Assembly: GCF_000739435.1 (NCBI RefSeq)
Contig: NZ_CP009159.1
Coordinates: 2,108,001-2,172,000, forward strand
Length of the DNA: 64,000 nucleotides
Origin: Actinobacillus suis ATCC 33415
GTDB lineage: Bacteria; Pseudomonadota; Gammaproteobacteria; Enterobacterales; Pasteurellaceae
Direction: 5' to 3'
In this document: piece after piece, positions 42,048 through 54,416 of the stretch
Layout: each line of letters opens with the position of its first letter
Numbering within the stretch: position 1 is the stretch's first letter
The notes under the pieces: model-generated
What the model saw: the letters and a program-made list of their open reading frames with translations, nothing else
Told to the model about the DNA's origin: nothing
Database searches by the model: none
Made by a program: the position numbers and the translations under genes

Positions 42048-42304
42048 TACCAACCATTTTTGCATTCCGGCTGACGGCTATAACTCCGTCAGCCTTTTGT
42101 GCTTGAACGCAATTGCTGATTTTGTCATTTTAATCAACAAATTTTGCAAATTCCCTGCCCATTTTGACCGCTTATAGTAGTGATTTTTGACTGTAAGTTA
42201 GGCAAATGGAAAATGACACCTCGTAAATTAATGCCACTTCCAACTCGTCCTGTGACAGTCGGATTGTGTAATCTTAACCAAAAAAATCAGAAGGCTATCT
42301 AACA

Positions 42305-45300
42305 ATGGCATACTCATATTCCGAGAAAAAGCGTATTCGTAAGAGCTTTGGTAAGCGTCCACAGGTTCTTAACGTACCTTATCTATTAACAATTCAGCTT
42401 GATTCTTTTGAAAAATTTATTGAAAGAGATTCAGATGGACAACAAGGTTTAGAAGCGGCATTCCGTTCAGTGTTCCCTATTGTGAGCAACAATGGTGCAA
42501 CTGAATTACAATACGTTTCTTACGAATTAGGTGAGCCGGTATTTGACGTTCGTGAATGTCAAATTCGTGGTACAACCTATGCAGCGCCATTACGCGTAAA
42601 ATTACGTTTAGTGACTTTTGATCGTGAAGCGGCAGCAGGCACGGTAAAAGACATTAAAGAACAAAACGTGTATATGGGCGAAATCCCATTAATGACCGAC
42701 AACGGTACTTTCGTTATCAACGGTACTGAGCGTGTAATCGTATCTCAGTTACACCGTAGTCCGGGCGTATTCTTCGATTCTGACAAAGGTAAAACCCACT
42801 CATCAGGTAAAGTGCTTTATAACGCACGTATTATTCCTTACCGTGGTTCTTGGTTAGACTTTGAATTTGATCCGAAAGACAACCTTTACGCGCGTATCGA
42901 CCGTCGTCGTAAATTACCTGCAACAATCATTCTACGTGCATTAGGTTACACTACTGAAGAAATCTTAACGATGTTCTTCGATAAAATTACGTTCGAAATC
43001 CAAGATAATAAACTTTTAATGACATTGGTACCTGAGCGTTTACGTGGTGAAACAGCACAATTTGATATTGAAGCCAACGGCAAAGTTTATATTGAAAAAG
43101 GTCGTCGTATCACCGCACGTCATATCCGTACTTTAGAAAAAGACGATATTAAACAAATTGAAGTGCCGGTAGAGTACATTGTGGGCAAAGTAGCAGCGAA
43201 AGATTATGTTGATCTTTCAACAGGCGAATTAGTTTGCCCAGCAAACATGGAAATCTCAATGGAGATGTTAGCGAAGTTATCGCAAGCAGGCTACAAAGAG
43301 ATCGAAGTACTCTTCACAAACGATTTAGACCATGGTCCGTATATTTCAGAAACATTACGTGTAGATCCAACTTATGACCGCTTAAGTGCATTAGTTGAAA
43401 TTTATCGTATGATGCGTCCGGGCGAGCCGCCAACAAAAGAAGCAGCGGAAGCGTTATTCGATAATATGTTCTTCTCGGCAGATCGTTATGATTTATCTGC
43501 GGTAGGTCGTATGAAATTCAACCGCTCACTTGATATTCCGGAAGGTGTAGGTTCAGGTATTTTAAGCAACGATGACATCATCGGTGTAATGAAAAAACTG
43601 ATCGAGATCCGTAACGGTCGCGGTGAAGTAGACGATATCGACCACTTAGGTAACCGTCGTATCCGTTCTGTAGGTGAAATGGCAGAAAACCAATTCCGTA
43701 TTGGTTTAGTGCGTGTGGAACGTGCAGTGCGTGAACGTTTATCATTAGGTGACCTAGACGGTATTACTCCGCAAGATTTAATCAATGCGAAACCAATTTC
43801 TGCGGCAGTGAAAGAATTCTTCGGTTCTTCACAACTTTCGCAATTTATGGACCAAAATAACCCGCTTTCAGAGGTTACACACAAACGTCGTATTTCGGCA
43901 TTAGGTCCGGGCGGTTTAACACGTGAACGTGCAGGCTTTGAGGTTCGAGACGTACACCCGACTCACTATGGTCGCTTATGTCCAATCGAAACCCCAGAGG
44001 GTCCAAACATCGGTTTGATCAACTCACTTTCGGTATATGCACGTACTAATAACTACGGTTTCTTAGAAACGCCATTCCGTAAAGTAGTGAACGGTCAAGT
44101 AACCGAAGATATCGAGTATTTATCGGCAATCGAAGAAGGTAACTACGTTATCGCTCAGGCGAACTCAAACTTAGATGAAGAGTTCCGTTTCACTGATACA
44201 TACGTAACTTGTCGTGGTGAACACGGTGAGTCAGGTTTATACAAACCAGAAGATATTCACTATATGGATATCTCAACACAACAAGTTGTTTCTGTTGCGG
44301 CAGCGTTAATTCCGTTCCTTGAGCACGACGATGCGAACCGTGCGTTAATGGGTGCGAACATGCAACGTCAGGCAGTTCCTACATTACGTGCGGATAAACC
44401 TCTTGTTGGTACCGGTATGGAAAAACCAATCGCACTTGACTCAGGTGTTGCGATTGTGGCGAAACGTGGTGGTACTATCCAATACGTTGACGCATCTCGT
44501 ATCGTAGTGAAAGTAAACGAAGATGAAACGATTCCGGGCGAAGCAGGTATCGACATCTATAACTTAATTAAATACACCCGTTCAAACCAAAATACCTGTA
44601 TCAACCAAATTCCTTGTGTGAATTTAGGTGAGCCGGTAGCACGTGGTGAGATCTTAGCGGACGGTCCTTCAACAGACTTAGGTGAGTTAGCATTAGGTCA
44701 AAACATTCGTGTGGCATTCATGCCATGGAATGGTTATAACTTCGAAGACTCAATGTTAGTTTCTGAGCGTGTGGTACAAGAAGACCGTTTCACGACAATC
44801 CACATTCAAGAATTATCTTGTGTGGCACGTGATACCAAACTTGGTGCAGAAGAAATCACTGCGGATATTCCAAACGTAGGTGAATCAGCATTAAGCAAAC
44901 TTGATGAATCAGGTATCGTGTACGTTGGTGCGGAAGTTAAGGGTGGCGACATCTTAGTAGGTAAAGTAACGCCTAAAGGTGAAACCCAATTAACACCGGA
45001 AGAAAAACTTTTACGTGCAATCTTCGGTGAGAAAGCATCTGACGTTAAAGATTCTTCATTACGTGTACCAAACGGTACTTCAGGTACGGTTATTGACGTT
45101 CAAGTATTTACTCGTGATGGCGTTGAAAAAGATAAACGTGCATTAGAAATCGAGGAAATGCAGCTTAAAGAAGCGAAGAAAGATTTAACTGAAGAGTTAG
45201 AAATTTTAGAAGCCGGCTTATTCACACGTGTTCGCAACTTATTAGTTGAAGGTGGCGTATCTGAAGCTGAATTAGATAAAGTTTCTCGTGAGAAATGGTT

Positions 45301-46333
45301 AGAACAAACCTTAGATGACGAAGCGAAACAAAATCAATTAGAACAGCTTGCGGAACAACACGAAGAATTACGTAAAGAGTTCGAACGTAAACTTGAAATT
45401 AAACGCAACAAGATCATTCAAGGTGACGATTTAGCACCGGGCGTGTTAAAAGTTGTTAAAGTTTACTTAGCGGTTCGTCGTCAAATCCAACCGGGTGATA
45501 AAATGGCGGGTCGTCACGGTAACAAAGGTGTTATCTCGAAAATCAACCCAGTTGAAGATATGCCGTACGATGAAAACGGCCAACCGGTTGAGATCGTATT
45601 GAACCCGCTGGGCGTACCTTCACGTATGAACATCGGTCAGATCTTAGAAACACACTTAGGTTTAGCGGCGAAAGGTATCGGTGATCAGATTAATAAGATG
45701 ATCAAACAGCAACAAGAAGTGGCTAAATTACGTGAATATATCCAGAAAGCGTACGATTTAGGTCACGGTTCACAAGTTGTTGATTTAAGTACCTTTACTG
45801 ATGAAGAAGTAATGCGTTTAGCAGAAAATTTACGTAAAGGTTTACCACTTGCAACACCAGTATTTGATGGTGCGCACGAAGCTGAAATCAAAGGCTTATT
45901 AGAATTAGGCGGCTTACCGACTTCAGGTCAGATTACATTATTTGACGGTCGTACCGGTGAGAAATTCGAGCGTCCTGTAACCGTAGGTTATATGTATATG
46001 CTCAAATTGAACCACTTAGTTGACGACAAAATGCACGCGCGTTCAACAGGTTCTTATAGTCTTGTTACTCAGCAACCACTTGGTGGTAAAGCGCAGTTCG
46101 GTGGTCAGCGTTTCGGTGAGATGGAGGTTTGGGCATTAGAAGCATACGGTGCTGCTTACACCTTACAAGAAATGTTAACGGTTAAATCGGATGACGTAAA
46201 CGGTCGTACGAAGATGTATAAAAACATCGTAGACGGCACACACCAAATGGAACCGGGTATGCCGGAATCATTCAACGTATTGTTGAAAGAGATTCGTGCC
46301 TTAGGTATCGATATGGAGTTAGACGAAGACTAG
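42305..46333 (+). CDS. rpoB: DNA-directed RNA polymerase subunit beta
   Basis: The 1342-residue beta subunit is the same length as in E. coli. Diagnostic stretches include the rifampicin region [30 protein letters not shown], and [12 protein letters not shown] with the catalytic-site lysines. The rifampicin cluster reads as wild type. It is followed by rpoC after 126 bases that contain an inverted uptake-signal pair. Confidence 0.99.
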   Translation: MAYSYSEKKRIRKSFGKRPQVLNVPYLLTIQLDSFEKFIERDSDGQQGLEAAFRSVFPIVSNNGATELQYVSYELGEPVFDVRECQIRGTTYAAPLRVKLRLVTFDREAAAGTVKDIKEQNVYMGEIPLMTDNGTFVINGTERVIVSQLHRSPGVFFDSDKGKTHSSGKVLYNARIIPYRGSWLDFEFDPKDNLYARIDRRRKLPATIILRALGYTTEEILTMFFDKITFEIQDNKLLMTLVPERLRGETAQFDIEANGKVYIEKGRRITARHIRTLEKDDIKQIEVPVEYIVGKVAAKDYVDLSTGELVCPANMEISMEMLAKLSQAGYKEIEVLFTNDLDHGPYISETLRVDPTYDRLSALVEIYRMMRPGEPPTKEAAEALFDNMFFSADRYDLSAVGRMKFNRSLDIPEGVGSGILSNDDIIGVMKKLIEIRNGRGEVDDIDHLGNRRIRSVGEMAENQFRIGLVRVERAVRERLSLGDLDGITPQDLINAKPISAAVKEFFGSSQLSQFMDQNNPLSEVTHKRRISALGPGGLTRERAGFEVRDVHPTHYGRLCPIETPEGPNIGLINSLSVYARTNNYGFLETPFRKVVNGQVTEDIEYLSAIEEGNYVIAQANSNLDEEFRFTDTYVTCRGEHGESGLYKPEDIHYMDISTQQVVSVAAALIPFLEHDDANRALMGANMQRQAVPTLRADKPLVGTGMEKPIALDSGVAIVAKRGGTIQYVDASRIVVKVNEDETIPGEAGIDIYNLIKYTRSNQNTCINQIPCVNLGEPVARGEILADGPSTDLGELALGQNIRVAFMPWNGYNFEDSMLVSERVVQEDRFTTIHIQELSCVARDTKLGAEEITADIPNVGESALSKLDESGIVYVGAEVKGGDILVGKVTPKGETQLTPEEKLLRAIFGEKASDVKDSSLRVPNGTSGTVIDVQVFTRDGVEKDKRALEIEEMQLKEAKKDLTEELEILEAGLFTRVRNLLVEGGVSEAELDKVSREKWLEQTLDDEAKQNQLEQLAEQHEELRKEFERKLEIKRNKIIQGDDLAPGVLKVVKVYLAVRRQIQPGDKMAGRHGNKGVISKINPVEDMPYDENGQPVEIVLNPLGVPSRMNIGQILETHLGLAAKGIGDQINKMIKQQQEVAKLREYIQKAYDLGHGSQVVDLSTFTDEEVMRLAENLRKGLPLATPVFDGAHEAEIKGLLELGGLPTSGQITLFDGRTGEKFERPVTVGYMYMLKLNHLVDDKMHARSTGSYSLVTQQPLGGKAQFGGQRFGEMEVWALEAYGAAYTLQEMLTVKSDDVNGRTKMYKNIVDGTHQMEPGMPESFNVLLKEIRALGIDMELDED

Positions 46334-46344
46334 TCGTCAACCTT

Positions 46345-46390
46345 CAAGCGGTCAAATTTAGTAAAAATTTTGCAAAATTTGACCGCTTGT
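46345..46390 (+). repeat. Inverted uptake-signal pair between rpoB and rpoC
   Basis: CAAGCGGTCAAATTT and AAATTTGACCGCTTG are exact inverted copies that form a 15-bp stem. It resembles the terminators found after other genes here but sits between two genes that must be cotranscribed, and it lacks a clear T tract. Confidence 0.8.
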
Positions 46391-46459
46391 AAAACCAGAT
46401 TTCCTCGTTTAGAGCCCTGTGTTCTAAGCAAAACTTTAATTCCTCACTAGGGGCAAAAA

Positions 46460-49400
46460 GTGAAAGACTTAGTAAAGTTTTTAAAAGCACAATCGAAATC
46501 GAATGATGATTTTGATGTAATTAAAATTGGTTTAGCATCACCGGATAAAATCCGTTCTTGGTCTTTCGGTGAAGTAAAAAAACCGGAAACAATTAACTAT
46601 CGTACCTTTAAACCTGAGCGTGATGGTCTTTTCTGTGCACGTATCTTCGGACCGGTAAAAGATTACGAATGTCTTTGTGGTAAATATAAACGCTTAAAAC
46701 ACCGTGGTGTAATTTGTGAAAAATGTGGCGTTGAAGTAACCCAAACTAAAGTACGTCGTGACCGTATGGGTCATATCGAACTTGCGTGTCCGGTTGCGCA
46801 CATTTGGTTCTTAAAATCACTTCCGTCCCGTATCGGTTTAATCTTAGATATGCCTTTACGTGATATCGAACGTGTACTTTATTTCGAATCTTATGTTGTT
46901 ACTGAACCAGGTATGACTGATTTAGAAAAAAATCAGTTATTAACCGAAGAACAATATTGGGAAGCGGAAGAGCGTTGGGGCGATGAGTTCGAAGCGAAAA
47001 TGGGTGCGGAAGGTATTCAAGCACTTTTACGTGATATGGACTTAGAGCACCAATGTGAAATGATGCGTGAAGAGTTACAAGAAACTAACTCTGAAACAAA
47101 ACGTAAGAAAATCACAAAACGCTTAAAATTATTAGAAGCATTCCAACAATCCGGTAACAAACCGGAGTGGATGGTAATGACTGTATTACCAGTGCTTCCA
47201 CCGGATCTTCGTCCATTAGTACCACTTGATGGTGGTCGTTTTGCGACTTCAGATCTGAACGATTTATATCGTCGTGTGATCAACCGTAACAACCGTTTAA
47301 AACGCTTATTAGATTTAGTAGCGCCGGATATCATCGTACGTAACGAAAAACGTATGTTACAAGAGTCTGTTGATGCGTTATTAGATAACGGTCGTCGTGG
47401 TCGTGCGATTACAGGTTCTAACAAACGTCCATTAAAATCTCTTGCAGATATGATCAAGGGTAAACAAGGTCGTTTCCGTCAGAACTTATTAGGTAAACGT
47501 GTAGACTATTCAGGTCGTTCGGTAATTACCGTAGGTCCTTACTTACACCTACACCAATGTGGTTTACCGAAAAAAATGGCATTGGAATTATTCCGTCCGT
47601 TTATTTACTCTAAATTAGAATCTCGTGGTATTGCTTCAACAATCAAAGCTGCGAAGAAAATGGTTGAGCGTGAAGAACCGATCGTATGGGATATCCTTGC
47701 AGAAGTTATTCGTGAACACCCAATTTTATTAAACCGTGCGCCAACACTTCACCGTTTGGGTATCCAAGCGTTTGAACCGTTATTAATCGAAGGTAAAGCA
47801 ATCCAGTTACACCCACTTGTTTGTGCGGCGTTCAACGCGGACTTCGATGGTGACCAAATGGCGGTACACGTACCATTAACACTTGAAGCGCAATTAGAAG
47901 CTCGTGCGTTAATGATGTCAACTAACAACGTACTTTCACCGGCAAGTGGTGACCCGATTATCGTACCTTCTCAGGACGTTGTATTAGGTCTTTACTACAT
48001 GACGCGTGAGAAAGTAAATGCGAAAGGTGAAGGGATGTACTTCCTTGACCCACGTGAAGCGGAAAAAGCATACCGTACCGGTCAAGCTGAATTACACGCA
48101 CGTGTAAAAGTTCGTATTACCGAACACGTGAAAAACGAAGCGGGTGAGTTAGTTGCGGAAACTAACTTAGTGGATACCACAATCGGTCGTGCAATCTTAT
48201 GGATGATCGCACCGAAAGGTATGCCGTTTAAAGTATTCAACCAAACGTTAGGTAAAAAAGCGATTTCAAAATTAATCAATGAAAGCTACCGTCGTTTAGG
48301 TTTAAAAGAATCTGTCATTCTTGCTGACCAAATCATGTATACCGGTTTCGCATACGCTGCTCGTTCAGGTGCGTCAGTTGGTATCGATGATATGGTAATT
48401 CCGGCGCAGAAAAATGAAATTATCCGCGCGGCGGAAGCAGAAGTTGCAGAGATTCAAGAGCAGTTTAACTCAGGTCTTGTAACTGCAGGCGAACGTTATA
48501 ACAAAGTAATCGATATTTGGGCGGCTGCAAACGAACGTGTTGCAAAAGCAATGATGGAAAACCTTTCAACGGAAGAAGTCATCAACCGTGAAGGTAACCC
48601 GGAAAAACAAGCGTCATTCAACAGTATCTTTATGATGGCTGACTCGGGTGCGCGTGGTTCTGCAGCTCAGATTCGTCAGTTAGCGGGTATGCGTGGTCTT
48701 ATGGCTCGTCCGGACGGCTCGATCATCGAAACACCGATTACCGCGAACTTCCGTGAAGGTCTGAACGTTCTTCAGTACTTTATTTCAACCCACGGTGCAC
48801 GTAAAGGTCTTGCGGATACCGCATTAAAGACAGCGAACTCAGGTTACTTAACACGTCGTTTAGTAGACGTAGCACAAGACTTAGTAATCACTGAAGATGA
48901 CTGTGGTACACACGAAGGTATCGTGATGACTCCGTTAATCGAAGGTGGTGACGTTAAAGAAGCATTACGTGATCGTGTATTAGGTCGTGTGGTTGCAGAA
49001 GACGTATTAAAACCAGGTACGGAAGAAGTATTAATTCCACGTAACACCTTAATCGATGAGAAATGGTGTGATGTGATTGATGCGGAATCTGTAGACGTAA
49101 TCAAAGTACGTTCGGTGGTAACTTGTAACACAGACTTCGGTGTGTGTGCGAAATGTTACGGTCGTGACCTTGCTCGTGGTCACCTTATCAACCAAGGTGA
49201 AGCAGTGGGTGTTATTGCGGCACAATCAATCGGTGAACCAGGTACACAGTTAACCATGCGTACGTTCCACATCGGTGGTGCGGCTTCTGCGGCAGCAAAA
49301 GAATCTAGCATCCAAGTGAAAAACGCAGGTACGATTAAGTTAACTAACGCTAAATTTGTAACTAACAAAGAAGGCAAAATCGTATTAACTTCACGTAACA

Positions 49401-50731
49401 CAGAATTAACCGTAATCGACACATTCGGCCGTACCAAAGAAAACTATAAAGTACCTTACGGTGCAGTGCTTTCTAAAAACGACGGTGCAGAAGTTGCAGT
49501 AGGTGAAGTAGTTGCGAACTGGGATCCGCATACAATGCCGGTCATCTCAGAGGTAAGCGGTCGCATCCAATTCAGCGACATCGTAGATGGCTTAACCGTT
49601 ACTCGTCAAACCGACGAATTAACCGGTTTATCCTCTATCGTGGTACAAGATGTGGGTGAACGTGCAACAGCAGGTAAAGATTTACGTCCGGCATTACGTT
49701 TAGTTGATGCGCAAGGTAACGACATCTTAATCCCTGGCACAGATGTTGCAGCACAATACTTCTTACCAGGTAAAGCAATCGTAACCTTAGATGACGGTGC
49801 GGAAATCGAAGTCGGTGAAGCATTAGCACGTATTCCGCAAGAATCTGTGGGTACGAAAGATATTACCGGTGGTCTTCCACGCGTAGCAGACTTATTCGAA
49901 GCACGTAAACCGAAAGAGCCGGCAATTCTTGCTGAAATTTCAGGTATCGTGTCATTCGGTAAAGAAACTAAAGGTAAACGTCGTTTAGTGATCACGCCGG
50001 CAGAAGGCGAAGCATTCGAAGAAATGATTCCAAAATGGCGTCAGCTCAACGTATTCGAAGGCGAGATGGTACAACGTGGTGACGTAATCTCTGATGGTGC
50101 AGAAACTCCGCACGACATCTTACGTTTACGTGGCGTTCACGCTGTAACAGATTACATCGTAAACGAAGTACAAGAAGTTTACCGCTTACAAGGGGTAAAA
50201 ATTAACGATAAACACATCGAAGTTATCGTTCGCCAAATGTTACGTAAAGCGGTTATCACCAACGCATACGACAGCGAATTCCTCGAAGGGGAACAAGTTG
50301 AAGTGGCTCGCGTGAAAATTGCTAACCGTAAACGTGCAGAAGAAGGCAAACCTCTTGTTGAGTTCGAGCGTGAATTGCTTGGTATTACCAAAGCGTCGCT
50401 TGCAACTGAGTCATTTATCTCAGCAGCGTCGTTCCAAGAAACAACACGTGTTCTTACTGAAGCGGCAGTGGCAGGTAAACGTGACGAATTACGCGGCTTG
50501 AAAGAGAACGTAATCGTAGGTCGTTTAATCCCAGCTGGTACAGGTTTCGCATACCACCAAGCACGTGCGAAAAAACGTAGCCAACAAGAACAAGCGGTTG
50601 CTTTCGAAGCACCAGTTACACCGGCTAACGTATTCGCAACAGATGCTGATATCGAAGCAGAATTCGAATTCGTTGCAGACGATGCAACTCAAAGCCTAGC
50701 AGCGTTATTAAACGCAGGTGATGAAGAGTAA
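46460..50731 (+). CDS. rpoC: DNA-directed RNA polymerase subunit beta'
   Basis: The 1423-residue beta-prime subunit. The N-terminal zinc site ([13 protein letters not shown] followed by C-x2-C) and the catalytic NADFDGDQM, which holds the magnesium, are present, as are the second zinc cysteines around [13 protein letters not shown]. The start is a GTG at 46460 after a TAGGGG site. It is followed by a strong bidirectional terminator. Confidence 0.99.
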   Translation: MKDLVKFLKAQSKSNDDFDVIKIGLASPDKIRSWSFGEVKKPETINYRTFKPERDGLFCARIFGPVKDYECLCGKYKRLKHRGVICEKCGVEVTQTKVRRDRMGHIELACPVAHIWFLKSLPSRIGLILDMPLRDIERVLYFESYVVTEPGMTDLEKNQLLTEEQYWEAEERWGDEFEAKMGAEGIQALLRDMDLEHQCEMMREELQETNSETKRKKITKRLKLLEAFQQSGNKPEWMVMTVLPVLPPDLRPLVPLDGGRFATSDLNDLYRRVINRNNRLKRLLDLVAPDIIVRNEKRMLQESVDALLDNGRRGRAITGSNKRPLKSLADMIKGKQGRFRQNLLGKRVDYSGRSVITVGPYLHLHQCGLPKKMALELFRPFIYSKLESRGIASTIKAAKKMVEREEPIVWDILAEVIREHPILLNRAPTLHRLGIQAFEPLLIEGKAIQLHPLVCAAFNADFDGDQMAVHVPLTLEAQLEARALMMSTNNVLSPASGDPIIVPSQDVVLGLYYMTREKVNAKGEGMYFLDPREAEKAYRTGQAELHARVKVRITEHVKNEAGELVAETNLVDTTIGRAILWMIAPKGMPFKVFNQTLGKKAISKLINESYRRLGLKESVILADQIMYTGFAYAARSGASVGIDDMVIPAQKNEIIRAAEAEVAEIQEQFNSGLVTAGERYNKVIDIWAAANERVAKAMMENLSTEEVINREGNPEKQASFNSIFMMADSGARGSAAQIRQLAGMRGLMARPDGSIIETPITANFREGLNVLQYFISTHGARKGLADTALKTANSGYLTRRLVDVAQDLVITEDDCGTHEGIVMTPLIEGGDVKEALRDRVLGRVVAEDVLKPGTEEVLIPRNTLIDEKWCDVIDAESVDVIKVRSVVTCNTDFGVCAKCYGRDLARGHLINQGEAVGVIAAQSIGEPGTQLTMRTFHIGGAASAAAKESSIQVKNAGTIKLTNAKFVTNKEGKIVLTSRNTELTVIDTFGRTKENYKVPYGAVLSKNDGAEVAVGEVVANWDPHTMPVISEVSGRIQFSDIVDGLTVTRQTDELTGLSSIVVQDVGERATAGKDLRPALRLVDAQGNDILIPGTDVAAQYFLPGKAIVTLDDGAEIEVGEALARIPQESVGTKDITGGLPRVADLFEARKPKEPAILAEISGIVSFGKETKGKRRLVITPAEGEAFEEMIPKWRQLNVFEGEMVQRGDVISDGAETPHDILRLRGVHAVTDYIVNEVQEVYRLQGVKINDKHIEVIVRQMLRKAVITNAYDSEFLEGEQVEVARVKIANRKRAEEGKPLVEFERELLGITKASLATESFISAASFQETTRVLTEAAVAGKRDELRGLKENVIVGRLIPAGTGFAYHQARAKKRSQQEQAVAFEAPVTPANVFATDADIEAEFEFVADDATQSLAALLNAGDEE

Positions 50732-50747
50732 TTCGTAGCGTATAGAT

Positions 50748-50783
50748 AAAAAGCCCCTAGAACGAAAGTTCTAGGGGCTTTTT
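50748..50783. terminator. Bidirectional terminator between rpoC and the TIGR04141-like gene
   Basis: AAAAAGCCCCTAGAAC and GTTCTAGGGGCTTTTT make a 16-bp stem around GAAA, with T runs on both strands. It serves both convergent genes. Confidence 0.9.
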
Positions 50784-50788
50784 GTTTA

Positions 50789-52372
50789 TTATATGATTTC
50801 TATTGGAGTTAAAATAACATCATATCCATCATTCCTTATATTATTTATAGTATTAAATAAACTTATCTTCGAGAAAGAACTCATATTAAGAGGGAAACCA
50901 CTAATTTTCTTAGATTCTATTGCAATAGCAATTACAACAGTTTTCCTTGCTTCTTCTGAAATAGTAAAGGCGCTTGTACATTTTTCCCTAAATTCTTTTG
51001 AGTTTGCATATAAAGTAGATGCTATGTATGCTTGTGAAAATAGGTATGAGGATTTTGCTCCCCAGACATTTTTAATGTGAATAAAACGATGTTTACTATG
51101 ATCATAAAGGTCGGCAAGTTCAATTTTTGACTTTTCATCAGTCTTAATTAAATTTCGATCAAGTAATAAGAAACCTTTCTGTTTAGAAACCTCATCATTA
51201 TATATCTGTTCAGCATAAGTTTTTCTACCCTCATTTTTTTCTATGGAAATAATTTTGTTTTTTATGTCATCAGCATTCCATTTTGGTAGATAATCATTTT
51301 CAATGGTAATATTTCTTATTTTATCATCTATAAAAGAAATGATATTATCTAAAATATTAAACCATTTGCCATCTAATTTCACGTAATGTTGATTATTTAA
51401 AGAAGTTTCGCAAACAATAAGCCTTTCTAGTGAGTTATTATGATAAAAATCTTTTTCTCCCTCAGTTGTTATTCCCATTATATGTATATTTAATAGTTCT
51501 TTAAGAGATAGATTCATTTGAAAATTTTCTTGAATAAGGACTTTGATTTCATCTATATCAAGCTCATTTATTTTGAAATTATTATTTTTAATAGATAATT
51601 CATATTCAGAATAATCAAATCGTTTGAATGGTTCTGGTAAGTCTAAGTACAAGATACAGTCGCTGCTATTGATATTTTTATAGAACTTATATAGTTTCCG
51701 ATAACAATTTAAATTTAACTTGTGTATTAATTCCTTATTTTTAACTTGTTTATATGATTTGGGCATCTTAATTTTTTCTTCTTGTCCTAGAATTTTATTA
51801 ATTTCATCAAGTACCTGCTCTATATTTCTAATATCTTTTTCTGTGCGAAGAACAATGGAGGATTTACCTTGCACTACAAAGTGTTTTCCTGAGAATTCCC
51901 CTTTTCCTGATATGCTTTTTAATATTTTATTATAGTTTTCATTGTCGAAGTTAGGGTTATAATTCGCTACACTTCTTTGTATTTGCCTTGTTTGGCTCTT
52001 TATAGAAAACTGATGGATAGAAGAAATAGATAAATTATCTATTAATCGCAAGGCAACATCTAATCCAAATTCATCTTCAATATACTCTTGAATAATCTTA
52101 AACCCATATCCCCCTGTAAGGGCATAAAGGTTATCTTTATAGTTTATTAGATAGATAAAACTATTTGAATAATTCTCAAATGATATTTCAGGTGCTAACG
52201 GTGCTATAAATTTACTCCATTCAGGAATGCTTCTTTTATTTTTTTGTATAAATAAACTACTTTTTTCGTCTGAGAAAATCTTTTCGTATTCATTTATAGA
52301 AGAGAAATTAGCAAGGCTAAAATGAGAGCTTAATTTAAAGATGTTGATACGATTTGTTTTAGATCTAGCCAT
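50789..52372 (-). CDS. TIGR04141/DUF6119-like sporadically distributed protein
   Basis: A 527-residue AT-rich protein, unlike the neighbours in codon use. It shows the remembered pattern of the TIGR04141 family: LYALTGGYGFKIIQEY in the N-terminal quarter, GFLLLDRNLIK, and DLYDHSKHRFIHIKNVWGAKSSYLFSQAYIAS in the C-terminal half. The family occurs sporadically, often in variable or defence-rich regions, and its activity is not known to me. It is a single gene between rpoC and a nucleotidase gene, with no mobility gene or partner beside it. Confidence 0.65.
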   Translation of the reverse strand: MARSKTNRINIFKLSSHFSLANFSSINEYEKIFSDEKSSLFIQKNKRSIPEWSKFIAPLAPEISFENYSNSFIYLINYKDNLYALTGGYGFKIIQEYIEDEFGLDVALRLIDNLSISSIHQFSIKSQTRQIQRSVANYNPNFDNENYNKILKSISGKGEFSGKHFVVQGKSSIVLRTEKDIRNIEQVLDEINKILGQEEKIKMPKSYKQVKNKELIHKLNLNCYRKLYKFYKNINSSDCILYLDLPEPFKRFDYSEYELSIKNNNFKINELDIDEIKVLIQENFQMNLSLKELLNIHIMGITTEGEKDFYHNNSLERLIVCETSLNNQHYVKLDGKWFNILDNIISFIDDKIRNITIENDYLPKWNADDIKNKIISIEKNEGRKTYAEQIYNDEVSKQKGFLLLDRNLIKTDEKSKIELADLYDHSKHRFIHIKNVWGAKSSYLFSQAYIASTLYANSKEFREKCTSAFTISEEARKTVVIAIAIESKKISGFPLNMSSFSKISLFNTINNIRNDGYDVILTPIEII

Positions 52373-52486
52373 AATATATTTTCCTCAAAAATACGTTATA
52401 TTATTTTGGCATAATGAAAGTTTGTACAAGCACTCGTCATAGATGAGCGCTATCATTTCTGGACATAGTGAGCAGAGAATAAAAAA

Positions 52487-52545
52487 ACAAGCGGTCAAAT
52501 TCTCCCAACTTTTTGCAAAAATCTTGAGGAATTTAACCGCTTGTA
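52487..52545. terminator. Uptake-signal terminator before the nucleotidase gene end
   Basis: ACAAGCGGTCAAATTC pairs with a diverged AATTTAACCGCTTGT. It can terminate the nucleotidase gene on the minus strand. Confidence 0.7.
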
Positions 52546-52554
52546 TTGTATCAA

Positions 52555-54219
52555 TTACTCTAAACCGACAATTTTCCAGCGGTTGTGAGACACGCCTTCA
52601 ACTTTGCCTTTTTTCACGTTAGAGATGTAATCGATCATCATATTTTGAATGGTGCCGGCTTCGCTGCCCATTGCGACTTTAGATTCCCATAATACTGGGA
52701 TTTGTTGTCCTTCCCATACGCCGCCTTTTTTGATGAGCTGCTCATAACGATATGAGTTCATACCGAGTTTGATTTTGCTGTCATCAGTGATTGCGGTGCC
52801 GTTGGCAAGGCTAAGATCAACAATTTTCTCGCCGCTTGGTTTGCGTAAATCAATATTGAATTCTACGCCGCCGAAAATATCAAACGTAACATATTTCGAT
52901 TTACCGCGTTTTTCATTGATACGGTAGTCTTTATCTTGCGGCTGAATTGTATCGAAGTAATCTGCCGACCAGTTCATATATGCCTTGAGCTGTTTGCCGG
53001 TCACTTCGTACACGCTCACATCACCACCCGCATAGCGATAGTTATAGATAATATCTTTTTTCTTAATATCGCCTTTGTCTAAACGCACGGTTTGGTGGTC
53101 GAAGGCAAAAGACACGACGTCCGCTTTACTGTAATGTTGTTGCACGTCATTAATCAATGAAGATAAACCGGTATCTTGCGTGAAGGCAATCGCTACGCCG
53201 TGATTTTTACCTTGCGGAATCATGGTTTGTGCGGTTTCACCGATTTTCACATTGTTCAAACGGCGTAATTCGTCATGATATGGTTGATAAATTTTTTCGA
53301 TTGCAGGATCTGAAGCCAATGCTTTAACCGGTACGGTTTTTGCATTTTTTGAAAGTAATTTCACTTTGCCATCATCTGCGACATCAAAGGCTAAATCCAC
53401 TTCTGAAACCACCGTGCCGTAGCGGTGCGGTTCGGTAATCAGTGTATTTTTGATGGTTTCCGCTGAGACGTTTTTGTGCATATGACCGGCGATAATCACA
53501 TCAATGCCTTCCACGTTATTGACTAAATCCGCCACGCCGGTATCAGGGATATTATTTTCGTTTTCAATCCCCATATGCGCTAACACGATAATCGCATCAA
53601 CCCCTTTCGCTTTTAACTCGGCAATTTGTGCCTTCGCTTCTTCGCTTGGTGAGCTGAATTTCATCTCATCAAGGTGATGGGTATCTTTTTCGAAGGTTGC
53701 CGACATTGGTGTGGTTAAACCGATTAAACCGAGTTTTACACCGTCTTTTTCAATAATATCGGTGGCGGTAACGTAACGCTTACCATCTTTTTTGTAGTAG
53801 AAGTTGGCAGTTAATACTTTGGCATTAATGTCTTTAATGATTTCATTTAAAGCGGTCATACCGAAGTTAAATTCATGGTTACCTAAAATGAAATAGTCGT
53901 ATTTCATTTCGTTTAATACTTTAGGAACCGGGTTGTCTTTGTAGTATTTTTTCGTTTTAGCAAAAACTTCCACTTGGTTGTCTTGAATCGCATCACCGAT
54001 ATCGACTAATACTACATTTTTATTATTTTGGCGTACCTCTTTTACATAGGTGGAAATTTGCGCGTAAGAACCGGATTTGTCCTCAATATCCGCGCCATAG
54101 TTCCAAGGTACGATACGCCCGTGAACATCCGATGTGCCTAAAAATTTAATATTCACTTCTTTAGCGACTGCAACGCTCGCCGCAGACAATACAAATAAAG
54201 TACTGAGTACTTTTTTCAT
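52555..54219 (-). CDS. Periplasmic bifunctional metallophosphatase/5'-nucleotidase
   Basis: A 554-residue exported enzyme of the UshA-like family. Signal peptide: MKKVLSTLFVLSAASVAVA. The N-terminal metallophosphatase domain has GTSDVHGRI, DIGDAIQDN, GNHEFNFG, LAHMG and AGHMHKN. The C-terminal 5'-nucleotidase domain begins near residue 330. The frame extends 14 codons up, but the ATG at 54219 with a GGAGA site starts the signal peptide. It would release nucleosides and phosphate in the periplasm. Substrates (UDP-sugar, NAD-derived or mononucleotides) are not clear. Confidence 0.88.
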   Translation of the reverse strand: MKKVLSTLFVLSAASVAVAKEVNIKFLGTSDVHGRIVPWNYGADIEDKSGSYAQISTYVKEVRQNNKNVVLVDIGDAIQDNQVEVFAKTKKYYKDNPVPKVLNEMKYDYFILGNHEFNFGMTALNEIIKDINAKVLTANFYYKKDGKRYVTATDIIEKDGVKLGLIGLTTPMSATFEKDTHHLDEMKFSSPSEEAKAQIAELKAKGVDAIIVLAHMGIENENNIPDTGVADLVNNVEGIDVIIAGHMHKNVSAETIKNTLITEPHRYGTVVSEVDLAFDVADDGKVKLLSKNAKTVPVKALASDPAIEKIYQPYHDELRRLNNVKIGETAQTMIPQGKNHGVAIAFTQDTGLSSLINDVQQHYSKADVVSFAFDHQTVRLDKGDIKKKDIIYNYRYAGGDVSVYEVTGKQLKAYMNWSADYFDTIQPQDKDYRINEKRGKSKYVTFDIFGGVEFNIDLRKPSGEKIVDLSLANGTAITDDSKIKLGMNSYRYEQLIKKGGVWEGQQIPVLWESKVAMGSEAGTIQNMMIDYISNVKKGKVEGVSHNRWKIVGLE

Positions 54220-54357
54220 GATGCTCTCCTTGTGAGATAAGTAGGGATAGATAGATTCCAAGCTATTTTAGCTTAGGCTGATTACAATTTGTAATCAATC
54301 AAAAGAGTTTTTCTGGAAAATGTGATCTTACCGACATAAATTGGAGTATTTACGAAA

Positions 54358-54408
54358 CAAGCAAGCGGTCGAATTTCGCAAAAAATTTGCAAAATTTGAC
54401 CGCTTGTA
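54358..54408. terminator. Uptake-signal terminator downstream of ubiF
   Basis: CAAGCGGTCGAATTT pairs with AAATTTGACCGCTTG. It lies 9 bases past the ubiF stop on the minus strand. Confidence 0.75.
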
Positions 54409-54416
54409 ATGAAAAG

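Noticed and set aside
50793..51080. Plus-strand open frame of 95 codons opposite the TIGR04141-like gene
   Set aside because: It lies wholly antisense to a longer, family-like protein, has no ribosome site of note and no recognisable domain.
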